This document shows, piece after piece, positions 19,501 to 21,950 of a stretch of 21,950 bases of DNA. Both the position numbers and the translations under genes were made by a program. The stretch lies in assembly GCA_913061385.1 (NCBI GenBank), contig CAJXTM010000002.1, forward strand, positions 1 to 21,950, read 5' to 3'. This stretch comes from an uncultured Rhodopirellula sp. (GTDB lineage: Bacteria; Planctomycetota; Planctomycetia; Pirellulales; Pirellulaceae). The first letter of the stretch is position 1. Each line of letters begins with the position of its first letter. The notes under the pieces are model-generated. The model was not told the DNA's origin and searched no databases. It saw only the letters and a program-made list of their open reading frames with translations.

Positions 19501-20377
19501 GCCACGTCTGGATGACCTTGATGAAGATAACGGGGTGGCTATTTCCGGTTCGCTGGTGTCTGGATTCACTGGAAGCCTCCAAGTTTCGATTACCAACGAC
19601 GATAGTCGAGATTTCTATCTTGATGCGTGGTTCGACTGGGATCAAAACGGCACGTTTGATGCCGATGAGGTGAGCCGATACGGCTCCGTCTTAGCACCTG
19701 GTATCATCCCGGTTACTTCCGGTAATACAACAATCGCGGTGAACATTCCGAGCGATAGTGCGATCGGTGAAGTCTACTCACGCTTCCGCCTGAGTGAAGT
19801 TGCTGGTCTGGGCCCGGATGGAGATGCTGCATCTGGTGAAGTGGAAGATTGGGCTTTGACAATCGAATCAAACCCATTCCAAAATCAGACAGATAGCACC
19901 GATGTTAATGGGTCGGGAGCAACCACACCGATTGACGGTTTGCAGATTATTAATGCACTGTCGCGGCATGGTGGTACTATCTTCCTTGATGTGCTGCCGC
20001 TGCCACCAAATCTTCCTCTCTATCCTGATGTGAATGGTGATGGAAAGGTAAGTTCATTGGACGCGTTGTTTGTGATCAACCAATTGGCTGCACTCTACAA
20101 CTCAGGCAACGGTGAGGGAGAAGCAAGCTCATATCTTCCAGTTGCTGGGGGTGTCATGGCGTCCGGGGCAACGGCGGTTGGTGACGAAATGCTCCGCCGG
20201 CAGGCAGTTGTTGAGCCGACTGCGGAAGCGGAGCCAGGGAAGACGTCAGTCAGTGTATTCGATAGTCCTGCGGTTGTGGATCTTGAGGACCTCGTTGAAT
20301 CGCTTGCTGTGGATACCGCGAGCGTCAGGGATGCAGATGGTACAAGTTCGATTGATGCGTTGTTTGCATCACTTTGA
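4511..20377 (+). CDS. Giant LEPR-type multidomain exported protein (5288 residues)
   Basis: One unbroken frame encodes about 0.55 MDa. The Arg-rich leader ends in SLEQRQLLA (38-46), the N-terminal signature of giant planctomycete extracellular proteins; there is no ordinary hydrophobic Sec signal. Approximate order by residue: tandem modules 60-320; inactive metzincin-like domain 637-760; PPC-like domain 780-905; beta-helix 940-1755 with an Fn3-like insert at 1277-1397; PPC-like domains 2092-2387 and 2409-2584; propeller-like 2614-2797 and 3124-3297 around TFEFE modules at 2834-3117; jelly-roll-like 3310-3440; PPC-like 3607-3727; TFEFE module 3930-4037; beta-helix 4037-4404; TFEFE modules 4617-4947; GEVED 4952-5124; dockerin-like 5131-5197; acidic tail ending SSIDALFASL. 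By eye there is no Cys and about 34 Lys. Likely a secreted calcium-binding surface or matrix protein; its ligand is unknown. A second LEPR-type gene follows 292 bases later. Confidence 0.93.
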   Translation: MTLRDSSVRNVLRKSDRKTGGRLRDKRRRMERRLLSESLEQRQLLAGPSVSGIQPNLGTLLGEGAVLDVSPRELVFQFDDDANLDQSTLSAIRITQAGEGGAFDSATAISDLGTQSTLSVEFRAAEAGATGNGIQVEFTANPSSLVTAPTISVTDRVVGIEVSSNPAAETTMQDLISAVSADADASALLEVIQVTGSSLSPFGQQIGSGLSLTLEGANSAEAVTDFGTNSAVQVRFVSRTPGPDGLGTELEFEQRNFGGPASPVIVVNGTSIRVQLNSTPGSETTAQDFLDSINADPAASGLVSASLQQGDNQTLIGASLALPELLTLTGVADVAVEPGYIGFGDSSREVVFRFAAPLEDDLYQIDISGSGPGALRNLDGELFQDGTDFSQQFSINLGPKVAAVVPEPVRRAANGELEPAVGVIEVYFNNDNLDPVRAVDPSFYALIFTQDTVNNTDDILIPPESITYNSTTNIVTLDFGSPLSRISSPSGGGFLTGAVRLRVGSDIAADPGQIDSSPYIAPFEVALDPVTQDPGDSFSTAFDVSSVLTEPVSATTSTSVRLTSEIFNTTPFGLDLPGPDVEGVREIRADDPSRLERTVPLDYLRNGADAVDGISVMQYDFVSSWLGDDPTSPGIEEDRTYYSMISSQQKDSIRQAMTLFSEYLGISFIEVEGAPTSEAFMSIAVGDLYGADETAVSGDGGLAVATRDRNGDGIDDLAVMDFQDFDESIDDAFGGEFFRGGMFAVGQLLGYGYADDLAQPVTQSSDFIFRPGTDNEAAFPSVADIVHGQYLYRPDSTDIDLYQFELPASGTLSAETIAERLGDPSLLDSVIRVYRLGADGAFEEIAANDDYFSNDSLIELEVNAGTYMIGVSARGNADYDPTIEGTGYGGLTEGSYELLLDFRPNTTNGLTDTTGIALDGDGDGRPGDVFNFWFVPSDVNDTLYVDKAATSAAGSLGTVSNPFREIDQAIAAATEGATIRVLGNGGVDGQMDTLTDNYSYQVGYTSNGLPLPDGTTLDLPKGVRMVIDSGAILKMSRSRIGVGSASLEDQSGSSLQLLGTPTIVGANGLPARDSLNAIIPGSVFVTSINDDSIGNGNTTGSNPAAGEWGGIDFRGDLDTQDESRRNRELEGVFLNHIQHADIRYGGGQVLIGGKPVVVSSIDMAVTRPTIINSMVSESADAAIAATPDTFAETRFTDPYYQASGAFTPDYDRVGPNVWGNTVVDNTINGLFVRVRTRAGDVLETISTSARFDDGDIPIVLTETLKIEGTAGGPVLQSTAPSSLLVRLDDTSVGDVAAGTYEYRITNVDVNGLESAASLPTVSITLAGPGTVGIQLEQLPAVSSGSGYVGRRLYRAEIMGGPAGIVGEYLLVQELNATDTIAVDRAASGTTLLSIEESVLRSRLDASLVIDPGTVVKIDGSRIEARFGGNLIAEGDPGVPVVFTSLEDQRYGGGGTFNTNDRPEEAVLSPGDWGGIYVGQAASASIDQAVIAGAGGTTRIEGGFASFNAIEVQQADLRLGNTRLELNADGRAQPNGDRAGRADNGDATVFVRAAQPVIVDNEFINNSAAAISVDINSFSASEVFDPGRASGGIDATRIAGNAGPLVQGNAIQDNELNGMIVRGGQLATAGVLDDVDIVHVVRDAIEVPNKHIFGGLRLESEARSSLVVKFESAENENAGLVIGGSLLSGDDEFRDIADRIGGSLQLLGQPDFPVVLTTLADDTVGAGFTLDGRPQRDTNGDGIAFDDLANQGIGGLPTLPTGPEINRGLTIDNDVDINLPGYFEATIEDGGDVGASGVTVEDLSTSTILLNQDYIFAYNTFVTTATGVERLSATTITQPATLVGDDVVESQGTFAGPNGLVAWTATSLFENGISRLVTILDFDSGLTTLGDIQIVSYLDEDVEGISDDILVTTGIPGADGFRAFTLDSLRRIGFSQGGYYTEDGVNLVNASYTGWAADQFPELQFAIAAGTQTYSIAGEIDLDDLPASADPVFGQQFGPNDVTTAFAWNTDAISSDATVTMFLELLSSDPAVSPPLFDFEAGLWDGVVVREGADDRNVAAYGEREPVRSGFVDMNAIPGQSQYLGEIAPNTQSGDENRRLGFIVNGSVTQRDDLDVYSFVAESGTEVFLDIDMTSNQLDSVIELINANGVVLASSNDSILAETDESAVYTDASIKSDSAQQLSVVSQPLPVQQVTIDQAIADATDGELLLTLSGFEDAIPVPVEEFQLNPAAAIQAAFVLAYPDELGTTVSTLLERGAADDFVVRLTFDDQQFTVDTLPEITVDGSDVVGAVVTGSAAETLLLSQLQDDYSTNVRDAGFRVVLPGEIGTRNLYHVRVRSSNTTDPLDFATLNDPSKVRDGLTTGSYEMQIRLQEENDRAGTQIRLADVRFATTGLQIIGQPLSSPLLGEDHEKEASNESLAEAQPLGLHNVAGDLVAPSGPLQSDQLAKSFSGAIDSGTDVDWYRFDVTYENITRDDASLYLSTVLDLDYASGYARANMAMYVFNGQGELVLMGNDSNIADDLPTSAEGNSAEDLSRGSAAVEDPFIGAAELEEGTYFVAISNQQQVPLPLDQFFNANSLNPLLRLEPIDSVKRVVEDRIGTGGGGTGDKTETPLLFDDASIQTHSFDDTLVYVNTATGLLLVNPATGVQYGTVGGLGDQIDDIAFRANGELFGYTASGGTDDSTEYVRIDTGDGSLTAIGLTGMETRHRGTDPEEPFLTEVSNDGFQVNAISIRDFQGAERGFLVGDRAAPQLGLDYITNILYEFDDATGEILGQSGDISVTDAGAGTVPREIGQINTLPSSTFANQLGITNATEVGSDGVAVPSLFDGDIFTLSNVTDFVTFEFDQAFTLFADGSQPVRDGDAIVVDGVTFEFETTQRLQLTEVAPAGLLNEGTTVSIEDTAGVTTFEFVRFGEPAEGNVGIAIVDLIGTPLSAAEITLDLVNQINLNVTDVAVIALDSEVHFSEPAVSLTALGPGVSVLGSAGLNDAGATPVYVSATIGQEELIATLADAIRNQGLAVSENGAQLSLPNSVSLAVQPDPVLTPSAFTITGTPGVGAGNVSISLLPTDTVDVIASRIAIAVERANDAGDLPNVTAVPNGRSLTILGGFVGNVSGNLTAGGLPNGGTITGVELVNDRLFAVSDTGGLYNVSAAELSVSNGNELVGSYVSTATDLIGINFAGLRAGPMSVEDGKFSELLFGIAGNGDIHAFNTRGELQPIFSGGRSTVSTGVAGALGLDFATVDFNLWHTTETRGGDQGHGIEALPNGTREAVAGGTSLAFNYENSSFGGNFPSVSEQPVTEVRTDGTAVASSFNIPGGARGAVETNRFSLEQYSSADKPTLYYNYFAANDGNDDRLRVYVITEDGAQHLVTSNTLVRGIDVEDDEFDDPTAEGQYDDDIDVTVQQSFDNTAAWRQARIDLGSFAGMENLQLRVEYSTGGTALSSSDALRTVSGKILANTVDREFVVEGSQITAGAEAFVMRMATSVAFPSGSQLAELYVDSAQVALLTIDGQDYLLNDGTRTASVDQIDVDLLVGTEPGTALSQLSAAELATVVTSAINANLPSNQVTSGVALSDAEDVPPAVGRNDFLYEATSLPYSGGNLTIEGTGRLGTLNGIDSPTNVDDVDLMRLSVTAGALVEVDLDLLADDIAQTPIDSVIRFFDAAGNELTAVPNPGEDKVQTTAVTDGLIYIGFSGVGNEAYDPRIEDSAQTGQMGTYEATISITLPSAYRSDANIIEFAGGQQEITASQPSLFSVVEDPASDAIEVPVSRFMTAAEVAEQVQRAIANRFVDGEVDLLPTTGASVRLPAISIVDAGPFQSEGDRHGEQFASGTIAGTRDNAHEGIYIDDFVIGLAERGEVVSRSNVVDTPFTPDLRPAFSTPADPTSNLVTGSYTVEIRDGSEYVNSLESEQFRVFDTNDRLSDSVAIAALGAAEISDGDSFTLSDGRSEVVFEFEQTELGNGVESGRVAVPFTLKKVDLLSGYERSETAAEVAGNIIAAINRSDVQSVFSVSAMLSGGIDSSEGNRIDLVGEVIVGNVDGALASVEQTHFRGDENRVRNSQGVVLVENSRFLFNEDHGIVIDHGFTAVVDGQATPVVTRYPRNLVELNTENLASGVVVQSNILAFNDLGGLKIVGVPQDAGETLRDPVWYDRIVNNTIIGGDISPGRTAPPESFNGILFPSGVVSFADSVVDYNPDAGGVPPIAIHQDPSNALGKPDAPGIGPEPDVGNVTVSLGFGGSLTVQFVDNLLAGNGNAQPDLVVFESGEIESVLVEISRDGTTFFDVGIVGGLSNSLDIDAYGFGVQDRFAFVRVTDLRQGDPNSTSAGADIDAIGAISSASVEAYTPSGIGVELTGNAAPILLNNIISNSDVGIELDPTYGMPLLGGNSYYRNTQDVTTDGSVGQFAQQLEDAEVIFVGAPTLVFAPAANASIIDSSIDSLEDRASLTAVKNPLGLPPSPVIAPELDVNGQLRVDDPTVQTPNGLGEFVFKDRGAFDRGDVVGPRVVLLTPSAPSLGVNAGVAEVRGEIPLFFEIQLIDGIPPADVAPGTGIDDYSISSQSVLLLKDGVAQVEGKDYRFGYHASTNVIRLTPIAGAWEPASTYVIRMIDATDAIVSASEGVTYSDGERLNIIDLEGNTSTFEYETGLTLSINPLLIGLGLSDGLTIEVFDGASTVTFELDNDDNVDVLNTVITVPSTVDILATSIADAINASSLDMTAAAVGNRVQMLGTDPLSSVTPSSALFSVQGEVGVSSGFGLRIPNDGTGISDTIEEGQTFSVRQGSLNNITFELDSDNNVETNDAGVPNVAIPFSEVSTLDDLADAIALAIGGAPLGLDPFNVGSGRISLGGDANYSLDLSQTTLTQIGVPGEAASTPIIIEIDSTDDENAIVIAAAIEAAAIPGVVPSVVDRKIFLEGTAGVSGVGAVEVIPVRDEVGNLLQSNQVNGRTELIIYVGGGYDYGDAPAPYRTTMVDGGPRHGVEQSFALSPVGSVMAVTADSEPRLDDLDEDNGVAISGSLVSGFTGSLQVSITNDDSRDFYLDAWFDWDQNGTFDADEVSRYGSVLAPGIIPVTSGNTTIAVNIPSDSAIGEVYSRFRLSEVAGLGPDGDAASGEVEDWALTIESNPFQNQTDSTDVNGSGATTPIDGLQIINALSRHGGTIFLDVLPLPPNLPLYPDVNGDGKVSSLDALFVINQLAALYNSGNGEGEASSYLPVAGGVMASGATAVGDEMLRRQAVVEPTAEAEPGKTSVSVFDSPAVVDLEDLVESLAVDTASVRDADGTSSIDALFASL
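4700..5460 (+). repeat. Two tandem diverged modules at the N-terminus of the giant protein
   Basis: Two stretches of about 105 residues share the same order of elements. Copy 1 starts at LGTQSTLSVEFRAAEAG and runs through GNGIQVEF, VVGIEVSSNPAAETTMQDL and SAVSADADASALL. Copy 2 starts at FGTNSAVQVRFVSRTPG and runs through GTELEFEQ, SIRVQLNSTPGSETTAQDF and DSINADPAASGLV. The matching [Q/N]S-V-F, NSTPG/SNPA-ETT-QD and ADP/ADA-AS-L anchors indicate duplication. The helix with AxxIN-like spacing near the end of each copy recalls the later TFEFE modules, so all may descend from one unit. Fold unknown. Confidence 0.6.
6419..6790 (+). other. Metzincin-like domain without zinc ligands (in the giant protein)
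   Basis: Residues 637-760 resemble the peptidase M10 region of related planctomycete giant proteins: a helix (QQKDSIRQAMTLFSEYLGISFIEV), then DRNGDGIDDLAVMD, then FFRGGMFAVGQLLGYGYADDL. The last segment aligns with the metzincin site HExGHxLGxGH, keeping the glycines at site positions 4, 8 and 10. The ligands are replaced: His to Phe743, catalytic Glu to Ala744, His to Gln747, His to Tyr753. It continues directly into a PPC-like domain (DIVHGQYLYRPDSTDIDLYQFEL). I read it as a pseudoprotease domain; homology is from remembered family patterns and was not tested. Confidence 0.6.
6848..7225 (+). other. PPC-like beta domain 1 (in the giant protein)
   Basis: Residues 780-905 have the bacterial pre-peptidase C-terminal domain pattern: DIDLYQFEL, then LLDSVIRVYR, IAANDDYFSNDSLIEL, AGTYMIGVSARGN and GSYELLLDF. 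The anchor DSVI at D828 recurs in two other copies of this protein, DSVIELIN at D2138 and DSVIRFFD at D3655, showing a repeated domain. Such domains are non-catalytic beta-sandwiches that follow many secreted proteases. Confidence 0.65.
7327..9790 (+). other. Right-handed beta-helix region with Fn3-like insert (in the giant protein)
   Basis: Residues 940-1755. It opens with NDTLYVDKAATSAAGSLGT, then NPFREIDQAIAAATEGATI, the usual cap of a secreted parallel beta-helix. Short rungs follow, rich in Asn, Val, Ile and Gly (NTVVDNTINGLFV, PVIVDNEFINNSAA, LVQGNAIQDNELNGMIV). The motif G-E/D-W-G-G-I occurs twice, at about residues 1106 and 1470, marking two related halves. Between them, 1277-1397 (TYEYRITNVDVNGLESAAS through YVGRRLYRAEI) looks like a fibronectin-III-type insert. 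Beta-helices often bind or cleave polysaccharide, but no catalytic residues could be assigned. Confidence 0.55.
10785..12260 (+). other. PPC-like domains 2 and 3 (in the giant protein)
   Basis: Residues 2092-2387 carry a PPC-type pattern (GSVTQRDDLDVYSFVAESG, then QLDSVIELINANG) interrupted after about 60 residues by an insert containing a diverged module, and closing with GSYEMQIRLQEE. Residues 2409-2584 carry a second copy: FSGAIDSGTDVDWYRFDV, MAMYVFNGQGELVLMGNDSN, then LEEGTYFVAISNQ. The domains are probably structural; no active-site residues are seen. Confidence 0.55.
12350..14400 (+). other. Split beta-propeller-like region (in the giant protein)
   Basis: Residues 2614-2797 show short blade-like repeats: LVYVNTATGLLLVNPATG, DQIDDIAFRANGELFGYTA, YVRIDTGDGSLTAIGLTG, ILYEFDDATGEILG. 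After about 330 residues of unrelated modules, 3124-3297 resumes in the same style: GVELVNDRLFAVSDTGGLYNV, LLFGIAGNGDIHAFNTRGEL, ALGLDFATVDFNLWHTTE. I infer one propeller interrupted by inserted modules. Two partial propellers are an alternative. Confidence 0.45.
12999..13870 (+). repeat. TFEFE module block 1 (in the giant protein)
   Basis: Residues about 2830-3117. A unit of roughly 80-110 residues recurs: a 'DGDxFxL' strand, a strand reading (T/V)FEFE/D, a short acidic turn, then a helix carrying A-x-x-I-A/N, and a closing 'A-V-P-N-G-R-S-L-x-I-L-G' strand. This block has DGDIFTLSNVTDFVTFEFD, DGDAIVVDGVTFEFETT, IEDTAGVTTFEFVRF and VIASRIAIAVERANDAG. It sits inside the propeller-like region. 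I do not recognise a named family; the helix recalls flagellin hook-IN type repeats, but only loosely. Confidence 0.55.
16319..16620 (+). repeat. TFEFE module, single copy (in the giant protein)
   Basis: Residues about 3937-4037 carry one clear copy of the same unit: DGDSFTLSDGRSEVVFEFEQ, a long acidic turn, ETAAEVAGNIIAAINRSDVQ, then GNRIDLVGE. It directly precedes the second beta-helix. Two degenerate relatives lie upstream, at about 14995-15210 (AAELATVVTSAINANLP) and 15710-15960 (TAAEVAEQVQRAIANRF). Confidence 0.55.
16620..17720 (+). other. Second beta-helix region (in the giant protein)
   Basis: Residues 4037-4404 show rung-like repeats: QGVVLVENSRFLFNEDHGIVI, VVVQSNILAFNDLGGLKIV, DRIVNNTIIGGDIS, FVDNLLAGNGNAQPDLVV, PILLNNIISNSDVGIEL and PLLGGNSYYRNTQ. 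The Asn-rich turns and 'GI/GV' strand edges match parallel beta-helix proteins. Between rungs, about 4260-4340 (VLVEISRDGTTFFDVGIVGG through FAFVRVTD) looks like a small embedded beta domain. No catalytic site could be assigned. Confidence 0.5.
18360..19350 (+). repeat. TFEFE module block 2 (in the giant protein)
   Basis: Residues 4617-4947 hold three copies in a row: DGERLNIIDLEGNTSTFEYE; DGLTIEVFDGASTVTFELDN with ILATSIADAINASSLDMTAAA and a closing GNRVQMLG; and EGQTFSVRQGSLNNITFELDS with TLDDLADAIALAIGG and a closing GRISLGG. A weaker fourth copy ends EAAAIPGVVPSVVDRKIFLEG. The 'DNDDNV / DSDNNV' turns after the FEL strand are acidic and could bind calcium. The same unit occurs around 13000-13870 and 16319-16620. 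Confidence 0.6.
19365..19880 (+). other. GEVED domain (in the giant protein)
   Basis: Residues 4952-5124. It opens with YDYGDAPAPY, has DLDEDNGV and FDWDQNGTFDADE, and ends with the name-giving motif G5109-E-V-E-D-W5114. GEVED domains are beta-sandwich domains found repeatedly in secreted proteins of Planctomycetes and Bacteroidetes; their role is unknown. The acidic DWDQNGTFDADE loop suggests calcium binding. Confidence 0.85.
19901..20100 (+). other. Dockerin-like repeat pair (in the giant protein)
   Basis: Two EF-hand-like calcium loops. The first, D5131-VNGSGATTPID, has Ser in place of the usual second loop Asp and is followed by the helix GLQIINALSRHG. The second, D5173-VNGDGKVSSLD, is canonical and followed by ALFVINQLAALYN. 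Type I dockerins bind cohesins in cellulosomes. In Planctomycetes such pairs commonly end giant proteins with no known cohesin partner, so the role is open. Confidence 0.8.
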
Positions 20378-20669
20378 TTAGATGGGCTTTTGGACTCACC
20401 GAAGGTTGATAGTGATTGCGATCTATCGACTCGCGGCTCTTCGGTTGTGCCAATTCAAACGGCAACTGGTTTTAAATGACTCGAAGTCGCTGTGACAGCA
20501 ACGCCGGGGAGGCCTTCACGCTGCGTTCTCCTGACCGTTTCACCGAGATTTTGGAAATCGGGGGGGATTTTTTGAGACAAGAAACGTTTTTGTGAATCTA
20601 AACCTCGTTCGCCCGAGTGAATACTGCTCGTATTCCAAGGGATTCCCCGTCTCGGTAGCTCCGTACTCC
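20378..20669. other. Intergenic region between the two LEPR-type genes
   Basis: The 292 bases hold no convincing gene. A hairpin lies shortly after the giant gene's stop codon. No Shine-Dalgarno is visible before ATG 20670 (the 20 bases upstream are pyrimidine-rich), and TTGAGA at about 20573 has no good -10 partner. Confidence 0.5.
20398..20445 (+). terminator. Imperfect hairpin after the giant gene, possible terminator
   Basis: ACCGAAG (20398-20404) pairs with CTTCGGT (20439-20445). Directly inside, GTTGATAG (20405-20412) pairs with CTATCGAC (20423-20430) with one wobble, leaving a 10-base loop and an 8-base bulge on the right arm. It starts 21 bases after the stop codon. No T-run follows, so factor-independent termination is not well supported. 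Confidence 0.35.
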
Positions 20670-21903
20670 ATGAAAAGACGTCGCTCAAAATCGGAATGCA
20701 GAAATCGAAAGTCGCGTCGACGATTACGATTGGAATCGCTGGAGCACCGTCGATTGTTGGCTGCAACGCCAATTGGGGTGACACCGCTCGATACGGGAGA
20801 ATTCTTGCTGGGAAGTGTTGCAGTCACACCCGTCTTTTTCGAGAGCAATGGGGTAAGCGATCCGGAGTCACAAAATTGGACACCAGGTGAGATTGACGCG
20901 TTGCTCGAGAGAATTAGTGAAGGTGTGAATTGGTGGAGCGATACTCTCGATGAGCTCGACACGGTGCATACGGTTGACTTTGTTTTCGATAATGCATTTG
21001 CACTCAATCCGGTCGAGACTCGCTTTGAGCCTATTGATCGTATCAGCAATGACTTCAATCTCTATGTGGGAGATTTTTTGACAGCTGAGGGATTTGGGAA
21101 TGTGAGCAGCATTGAGGAGGGGGTGAAGCAATTCAATGCCCATCAGCGAGAACAGATGGGAACGGATTGGGCTTTTACTATCTTCATGGTTGATGCATCG
21201 GATGATTTTGATGGTGGTTTCCAGCCCGGAGGTTTTTTTCAAACTGCGTTTGCTTACGCTGGCGGCCTCTTCATGGTTGTACCCTCCAGTCGGCCTGCTT
21301 CCACGATCGCACATGAAATGGGGCACATTTTCTGGGCAAAAGATGAGTACTTTGGTGGAGCATCGTGGACAGACCGTCGAGGCTACTACAACTCTCAAAA
21401 CCTGAACGCGGCTGATAATCCAACACCAGGATTTATTCAGGAAGACAGTATCATGAGCAGTGGGATTGTGCTGGCGAATGCTTATGCAGCAAACCAAAGC
21501 CCAGACGTTACCTTGGCGATGGTCGGCTGGCAGGACACCGATGGAAACGGAGTTTTTGATCTCGCCGATGTGCCACTGGAACTGAGGGGCGAAGGTTACT
21601 TCGATTCATCTTCTTCGACTTACTACTTCACTGGTTCTGCTTCTGCGATTCCTCTGATTAATAAAAATTCTTCTGGACCGCAAAGCGATATCACACTTAA
21701 TCAGATCAGCCAGCTTCAGTACCGGTTGGACGGTGGAGCTTGGGTCACTGCGTCACAGCCCAATCAACAGAAGGCTGAGTTTGATCTCGCCGTCTCGTTG
21801 GGGCAGTCGTTTTCGTCAATTCAGTGGCGAGTGATTGATGACATGACTCTTGTGACAAGTGCTGTGATTGATGGAAACGCCTTTTTGCCGGCCTATTCAA
21901 AGG
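20670..21903 (+). CDS. LEPR-type secreted zinc metalloprotease, partial (3' end missing)
   Basis: The frame runs from ATG 20670 to the contig end without a stop; 411 codons are genuine and the rest is adapter. The Arg-rich leader (MKRRRSKS, then NRKSRRRLRLESLEHRRLLA) matches the giant protein's N-terminus, with the motif at residues 21-31, so both are probably exported the same way. The catalytic site is H215-E-M-G-H219 with Asp225, then EY (HExGHxxxxxDEY). This resembles M6-type and related metzincin-like peptidases in which Asp replaces the third His. Met262 in EDSIMSSG fits the Met-turn. DTDGNGVFDLADV near residue 295 is a calcium-loop-like motif. From about 310 to the break the protein looks beta-rich (YYFTGSA, LQYRLDGGAW), a likely start of Ig-like repeats. 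The substrate is unknown; total length cannot be judged. Confidence 0.85.
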
Positions 21904-21950
21904 CTGTCTCTTATACACATCTCCGAGCCCACGAGACCGAGGCTGATCTC
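21904..21950 (-). other. Nextera sequencing adapter (artefact)
   Basis: Positions 21904-21922 are the reverse-complement Tn5 mosaic end (CTGTCTCTTATACACATCT). Positions 21923-21937 are the rest of the read-2 adapter, 21938-21945 (CGAGGCTG) the i7 index, and the last five bases the start of P7. It is the exact reverse complement of positions 2-48. It appends the spurious peptide beginning SYTHLRAHETEADL to the metalloprotease frame. Confidence 0.98.

Noticed and set aside
18872..19645. 257-codon antisense open frame inside the giant gene, and similar frames at 12383-12931 and 13010-13558
   Set aside because: They are shadows of the sense gene's codon pattern, with no recognisable domain and no upstream signals of their own.
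19901..20100. Cellulosome component
   Set aside because: Only dockerin-like loops are present; there is no cohesin, carbohydrate-binding module or recognised glycosidase.
20573..20601. TTGAGA as a -35 box for the metalloprotease gene
   Set aside because: The hexamer at 17 bases spacing (AATCTA) matches the -10 consensus poorly.
1..21950. Perfect 47-bp terminal inverted repeats, as in a transposon or linear element
   Set aside because: Both are Nextera adapter sequence with a sample index, not biological repeats.
1..21950. CRISPR array, tRNA, rRNA, insertion sequence, phage or defence genes
   Set aside because: Looked for on both strands; no direct-repeat array, cloverleaf-like conserved sequence, transposase or defence domain was seen.

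Overview
The window looks like one complete assembled contig, probably metagenomic, from a Planctomycete. Pirellulaceae-like is the best guess. The placement rests on two adjacent genes whose products start with an Arg-rich leader and a 'LESLExRxLLA' motif, the LEPR-XLL-type N-terminus typical of giant planctomycete exported proteins. It also rests on the combination of PPC-like, beta-helix, GEVED and dockerin-like domains in one very long polypeptide. Both ends carry untrimmed Illumina Nextera adapter with the same i7 index, so genuine sequence runs only from 49 to 21903.

Layout. 49-1234 (+): an FAD-dependent oxidoreductase of the renalase/amine-oxidase-like type, whose apparent N-terminus is adapter-derived. 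1336-2952 (-): glycyl-tRNA synthetase, convergent with it. 3198-4019 (-): a TPR protein with a lipobox. 4020-4510: a roughly 490-base divergent intergenic region with two adjacent inverted repeats and a Shine-Dalgarno-like site. 4511-20377 (+): one uninterrupted gene of about 15.9 kb encoding 5288 residues, 72% of the window. 20378-20669: a short intergenic region with a hairpin. 20670-21903 (+): the 5' part of a second LEPR-type gene encoding a zinc metalloprotease with an HExGH site, cut by the contig end.

The giant protein reads as a mosaic: LEPR-type N-terminus; two tandem modules of about 100 residues; a metzincin-like domain whose zinc-binding residues are replaced; PPC-like domain 1; a right-handed beta-helix interrupted by a fibronectin-III-like insert; PPC-like domains 2 and 3; a beta-propeller-like region interrupted by recurring 'TFEFE' modules; a jelly-roll-like region; PPC-like domain 4; a second beta-helix; more TFEFE modules; a GEVED domain; two dockerin-like repeats; and an acidic tail. 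By eye it has no cysteine and only about 34 lysines, and it is strongly acidic. This fits a secreted, calcium-binding surface or matrix protein. Its ligand cannot be read from the sequence.

The first two genes are housekeeping. The accessory part is the TPR lipoprotein / giant protein / metalloprotease neighbourhood. The most interesting point is a giant protein with an apparently dead protease domain beside a second LEPR-type protein with an intact metalloprotease motif. A functional link is inference only. I see no tRNA, rRNA, CRISPR array, insertion sequence or defence system.
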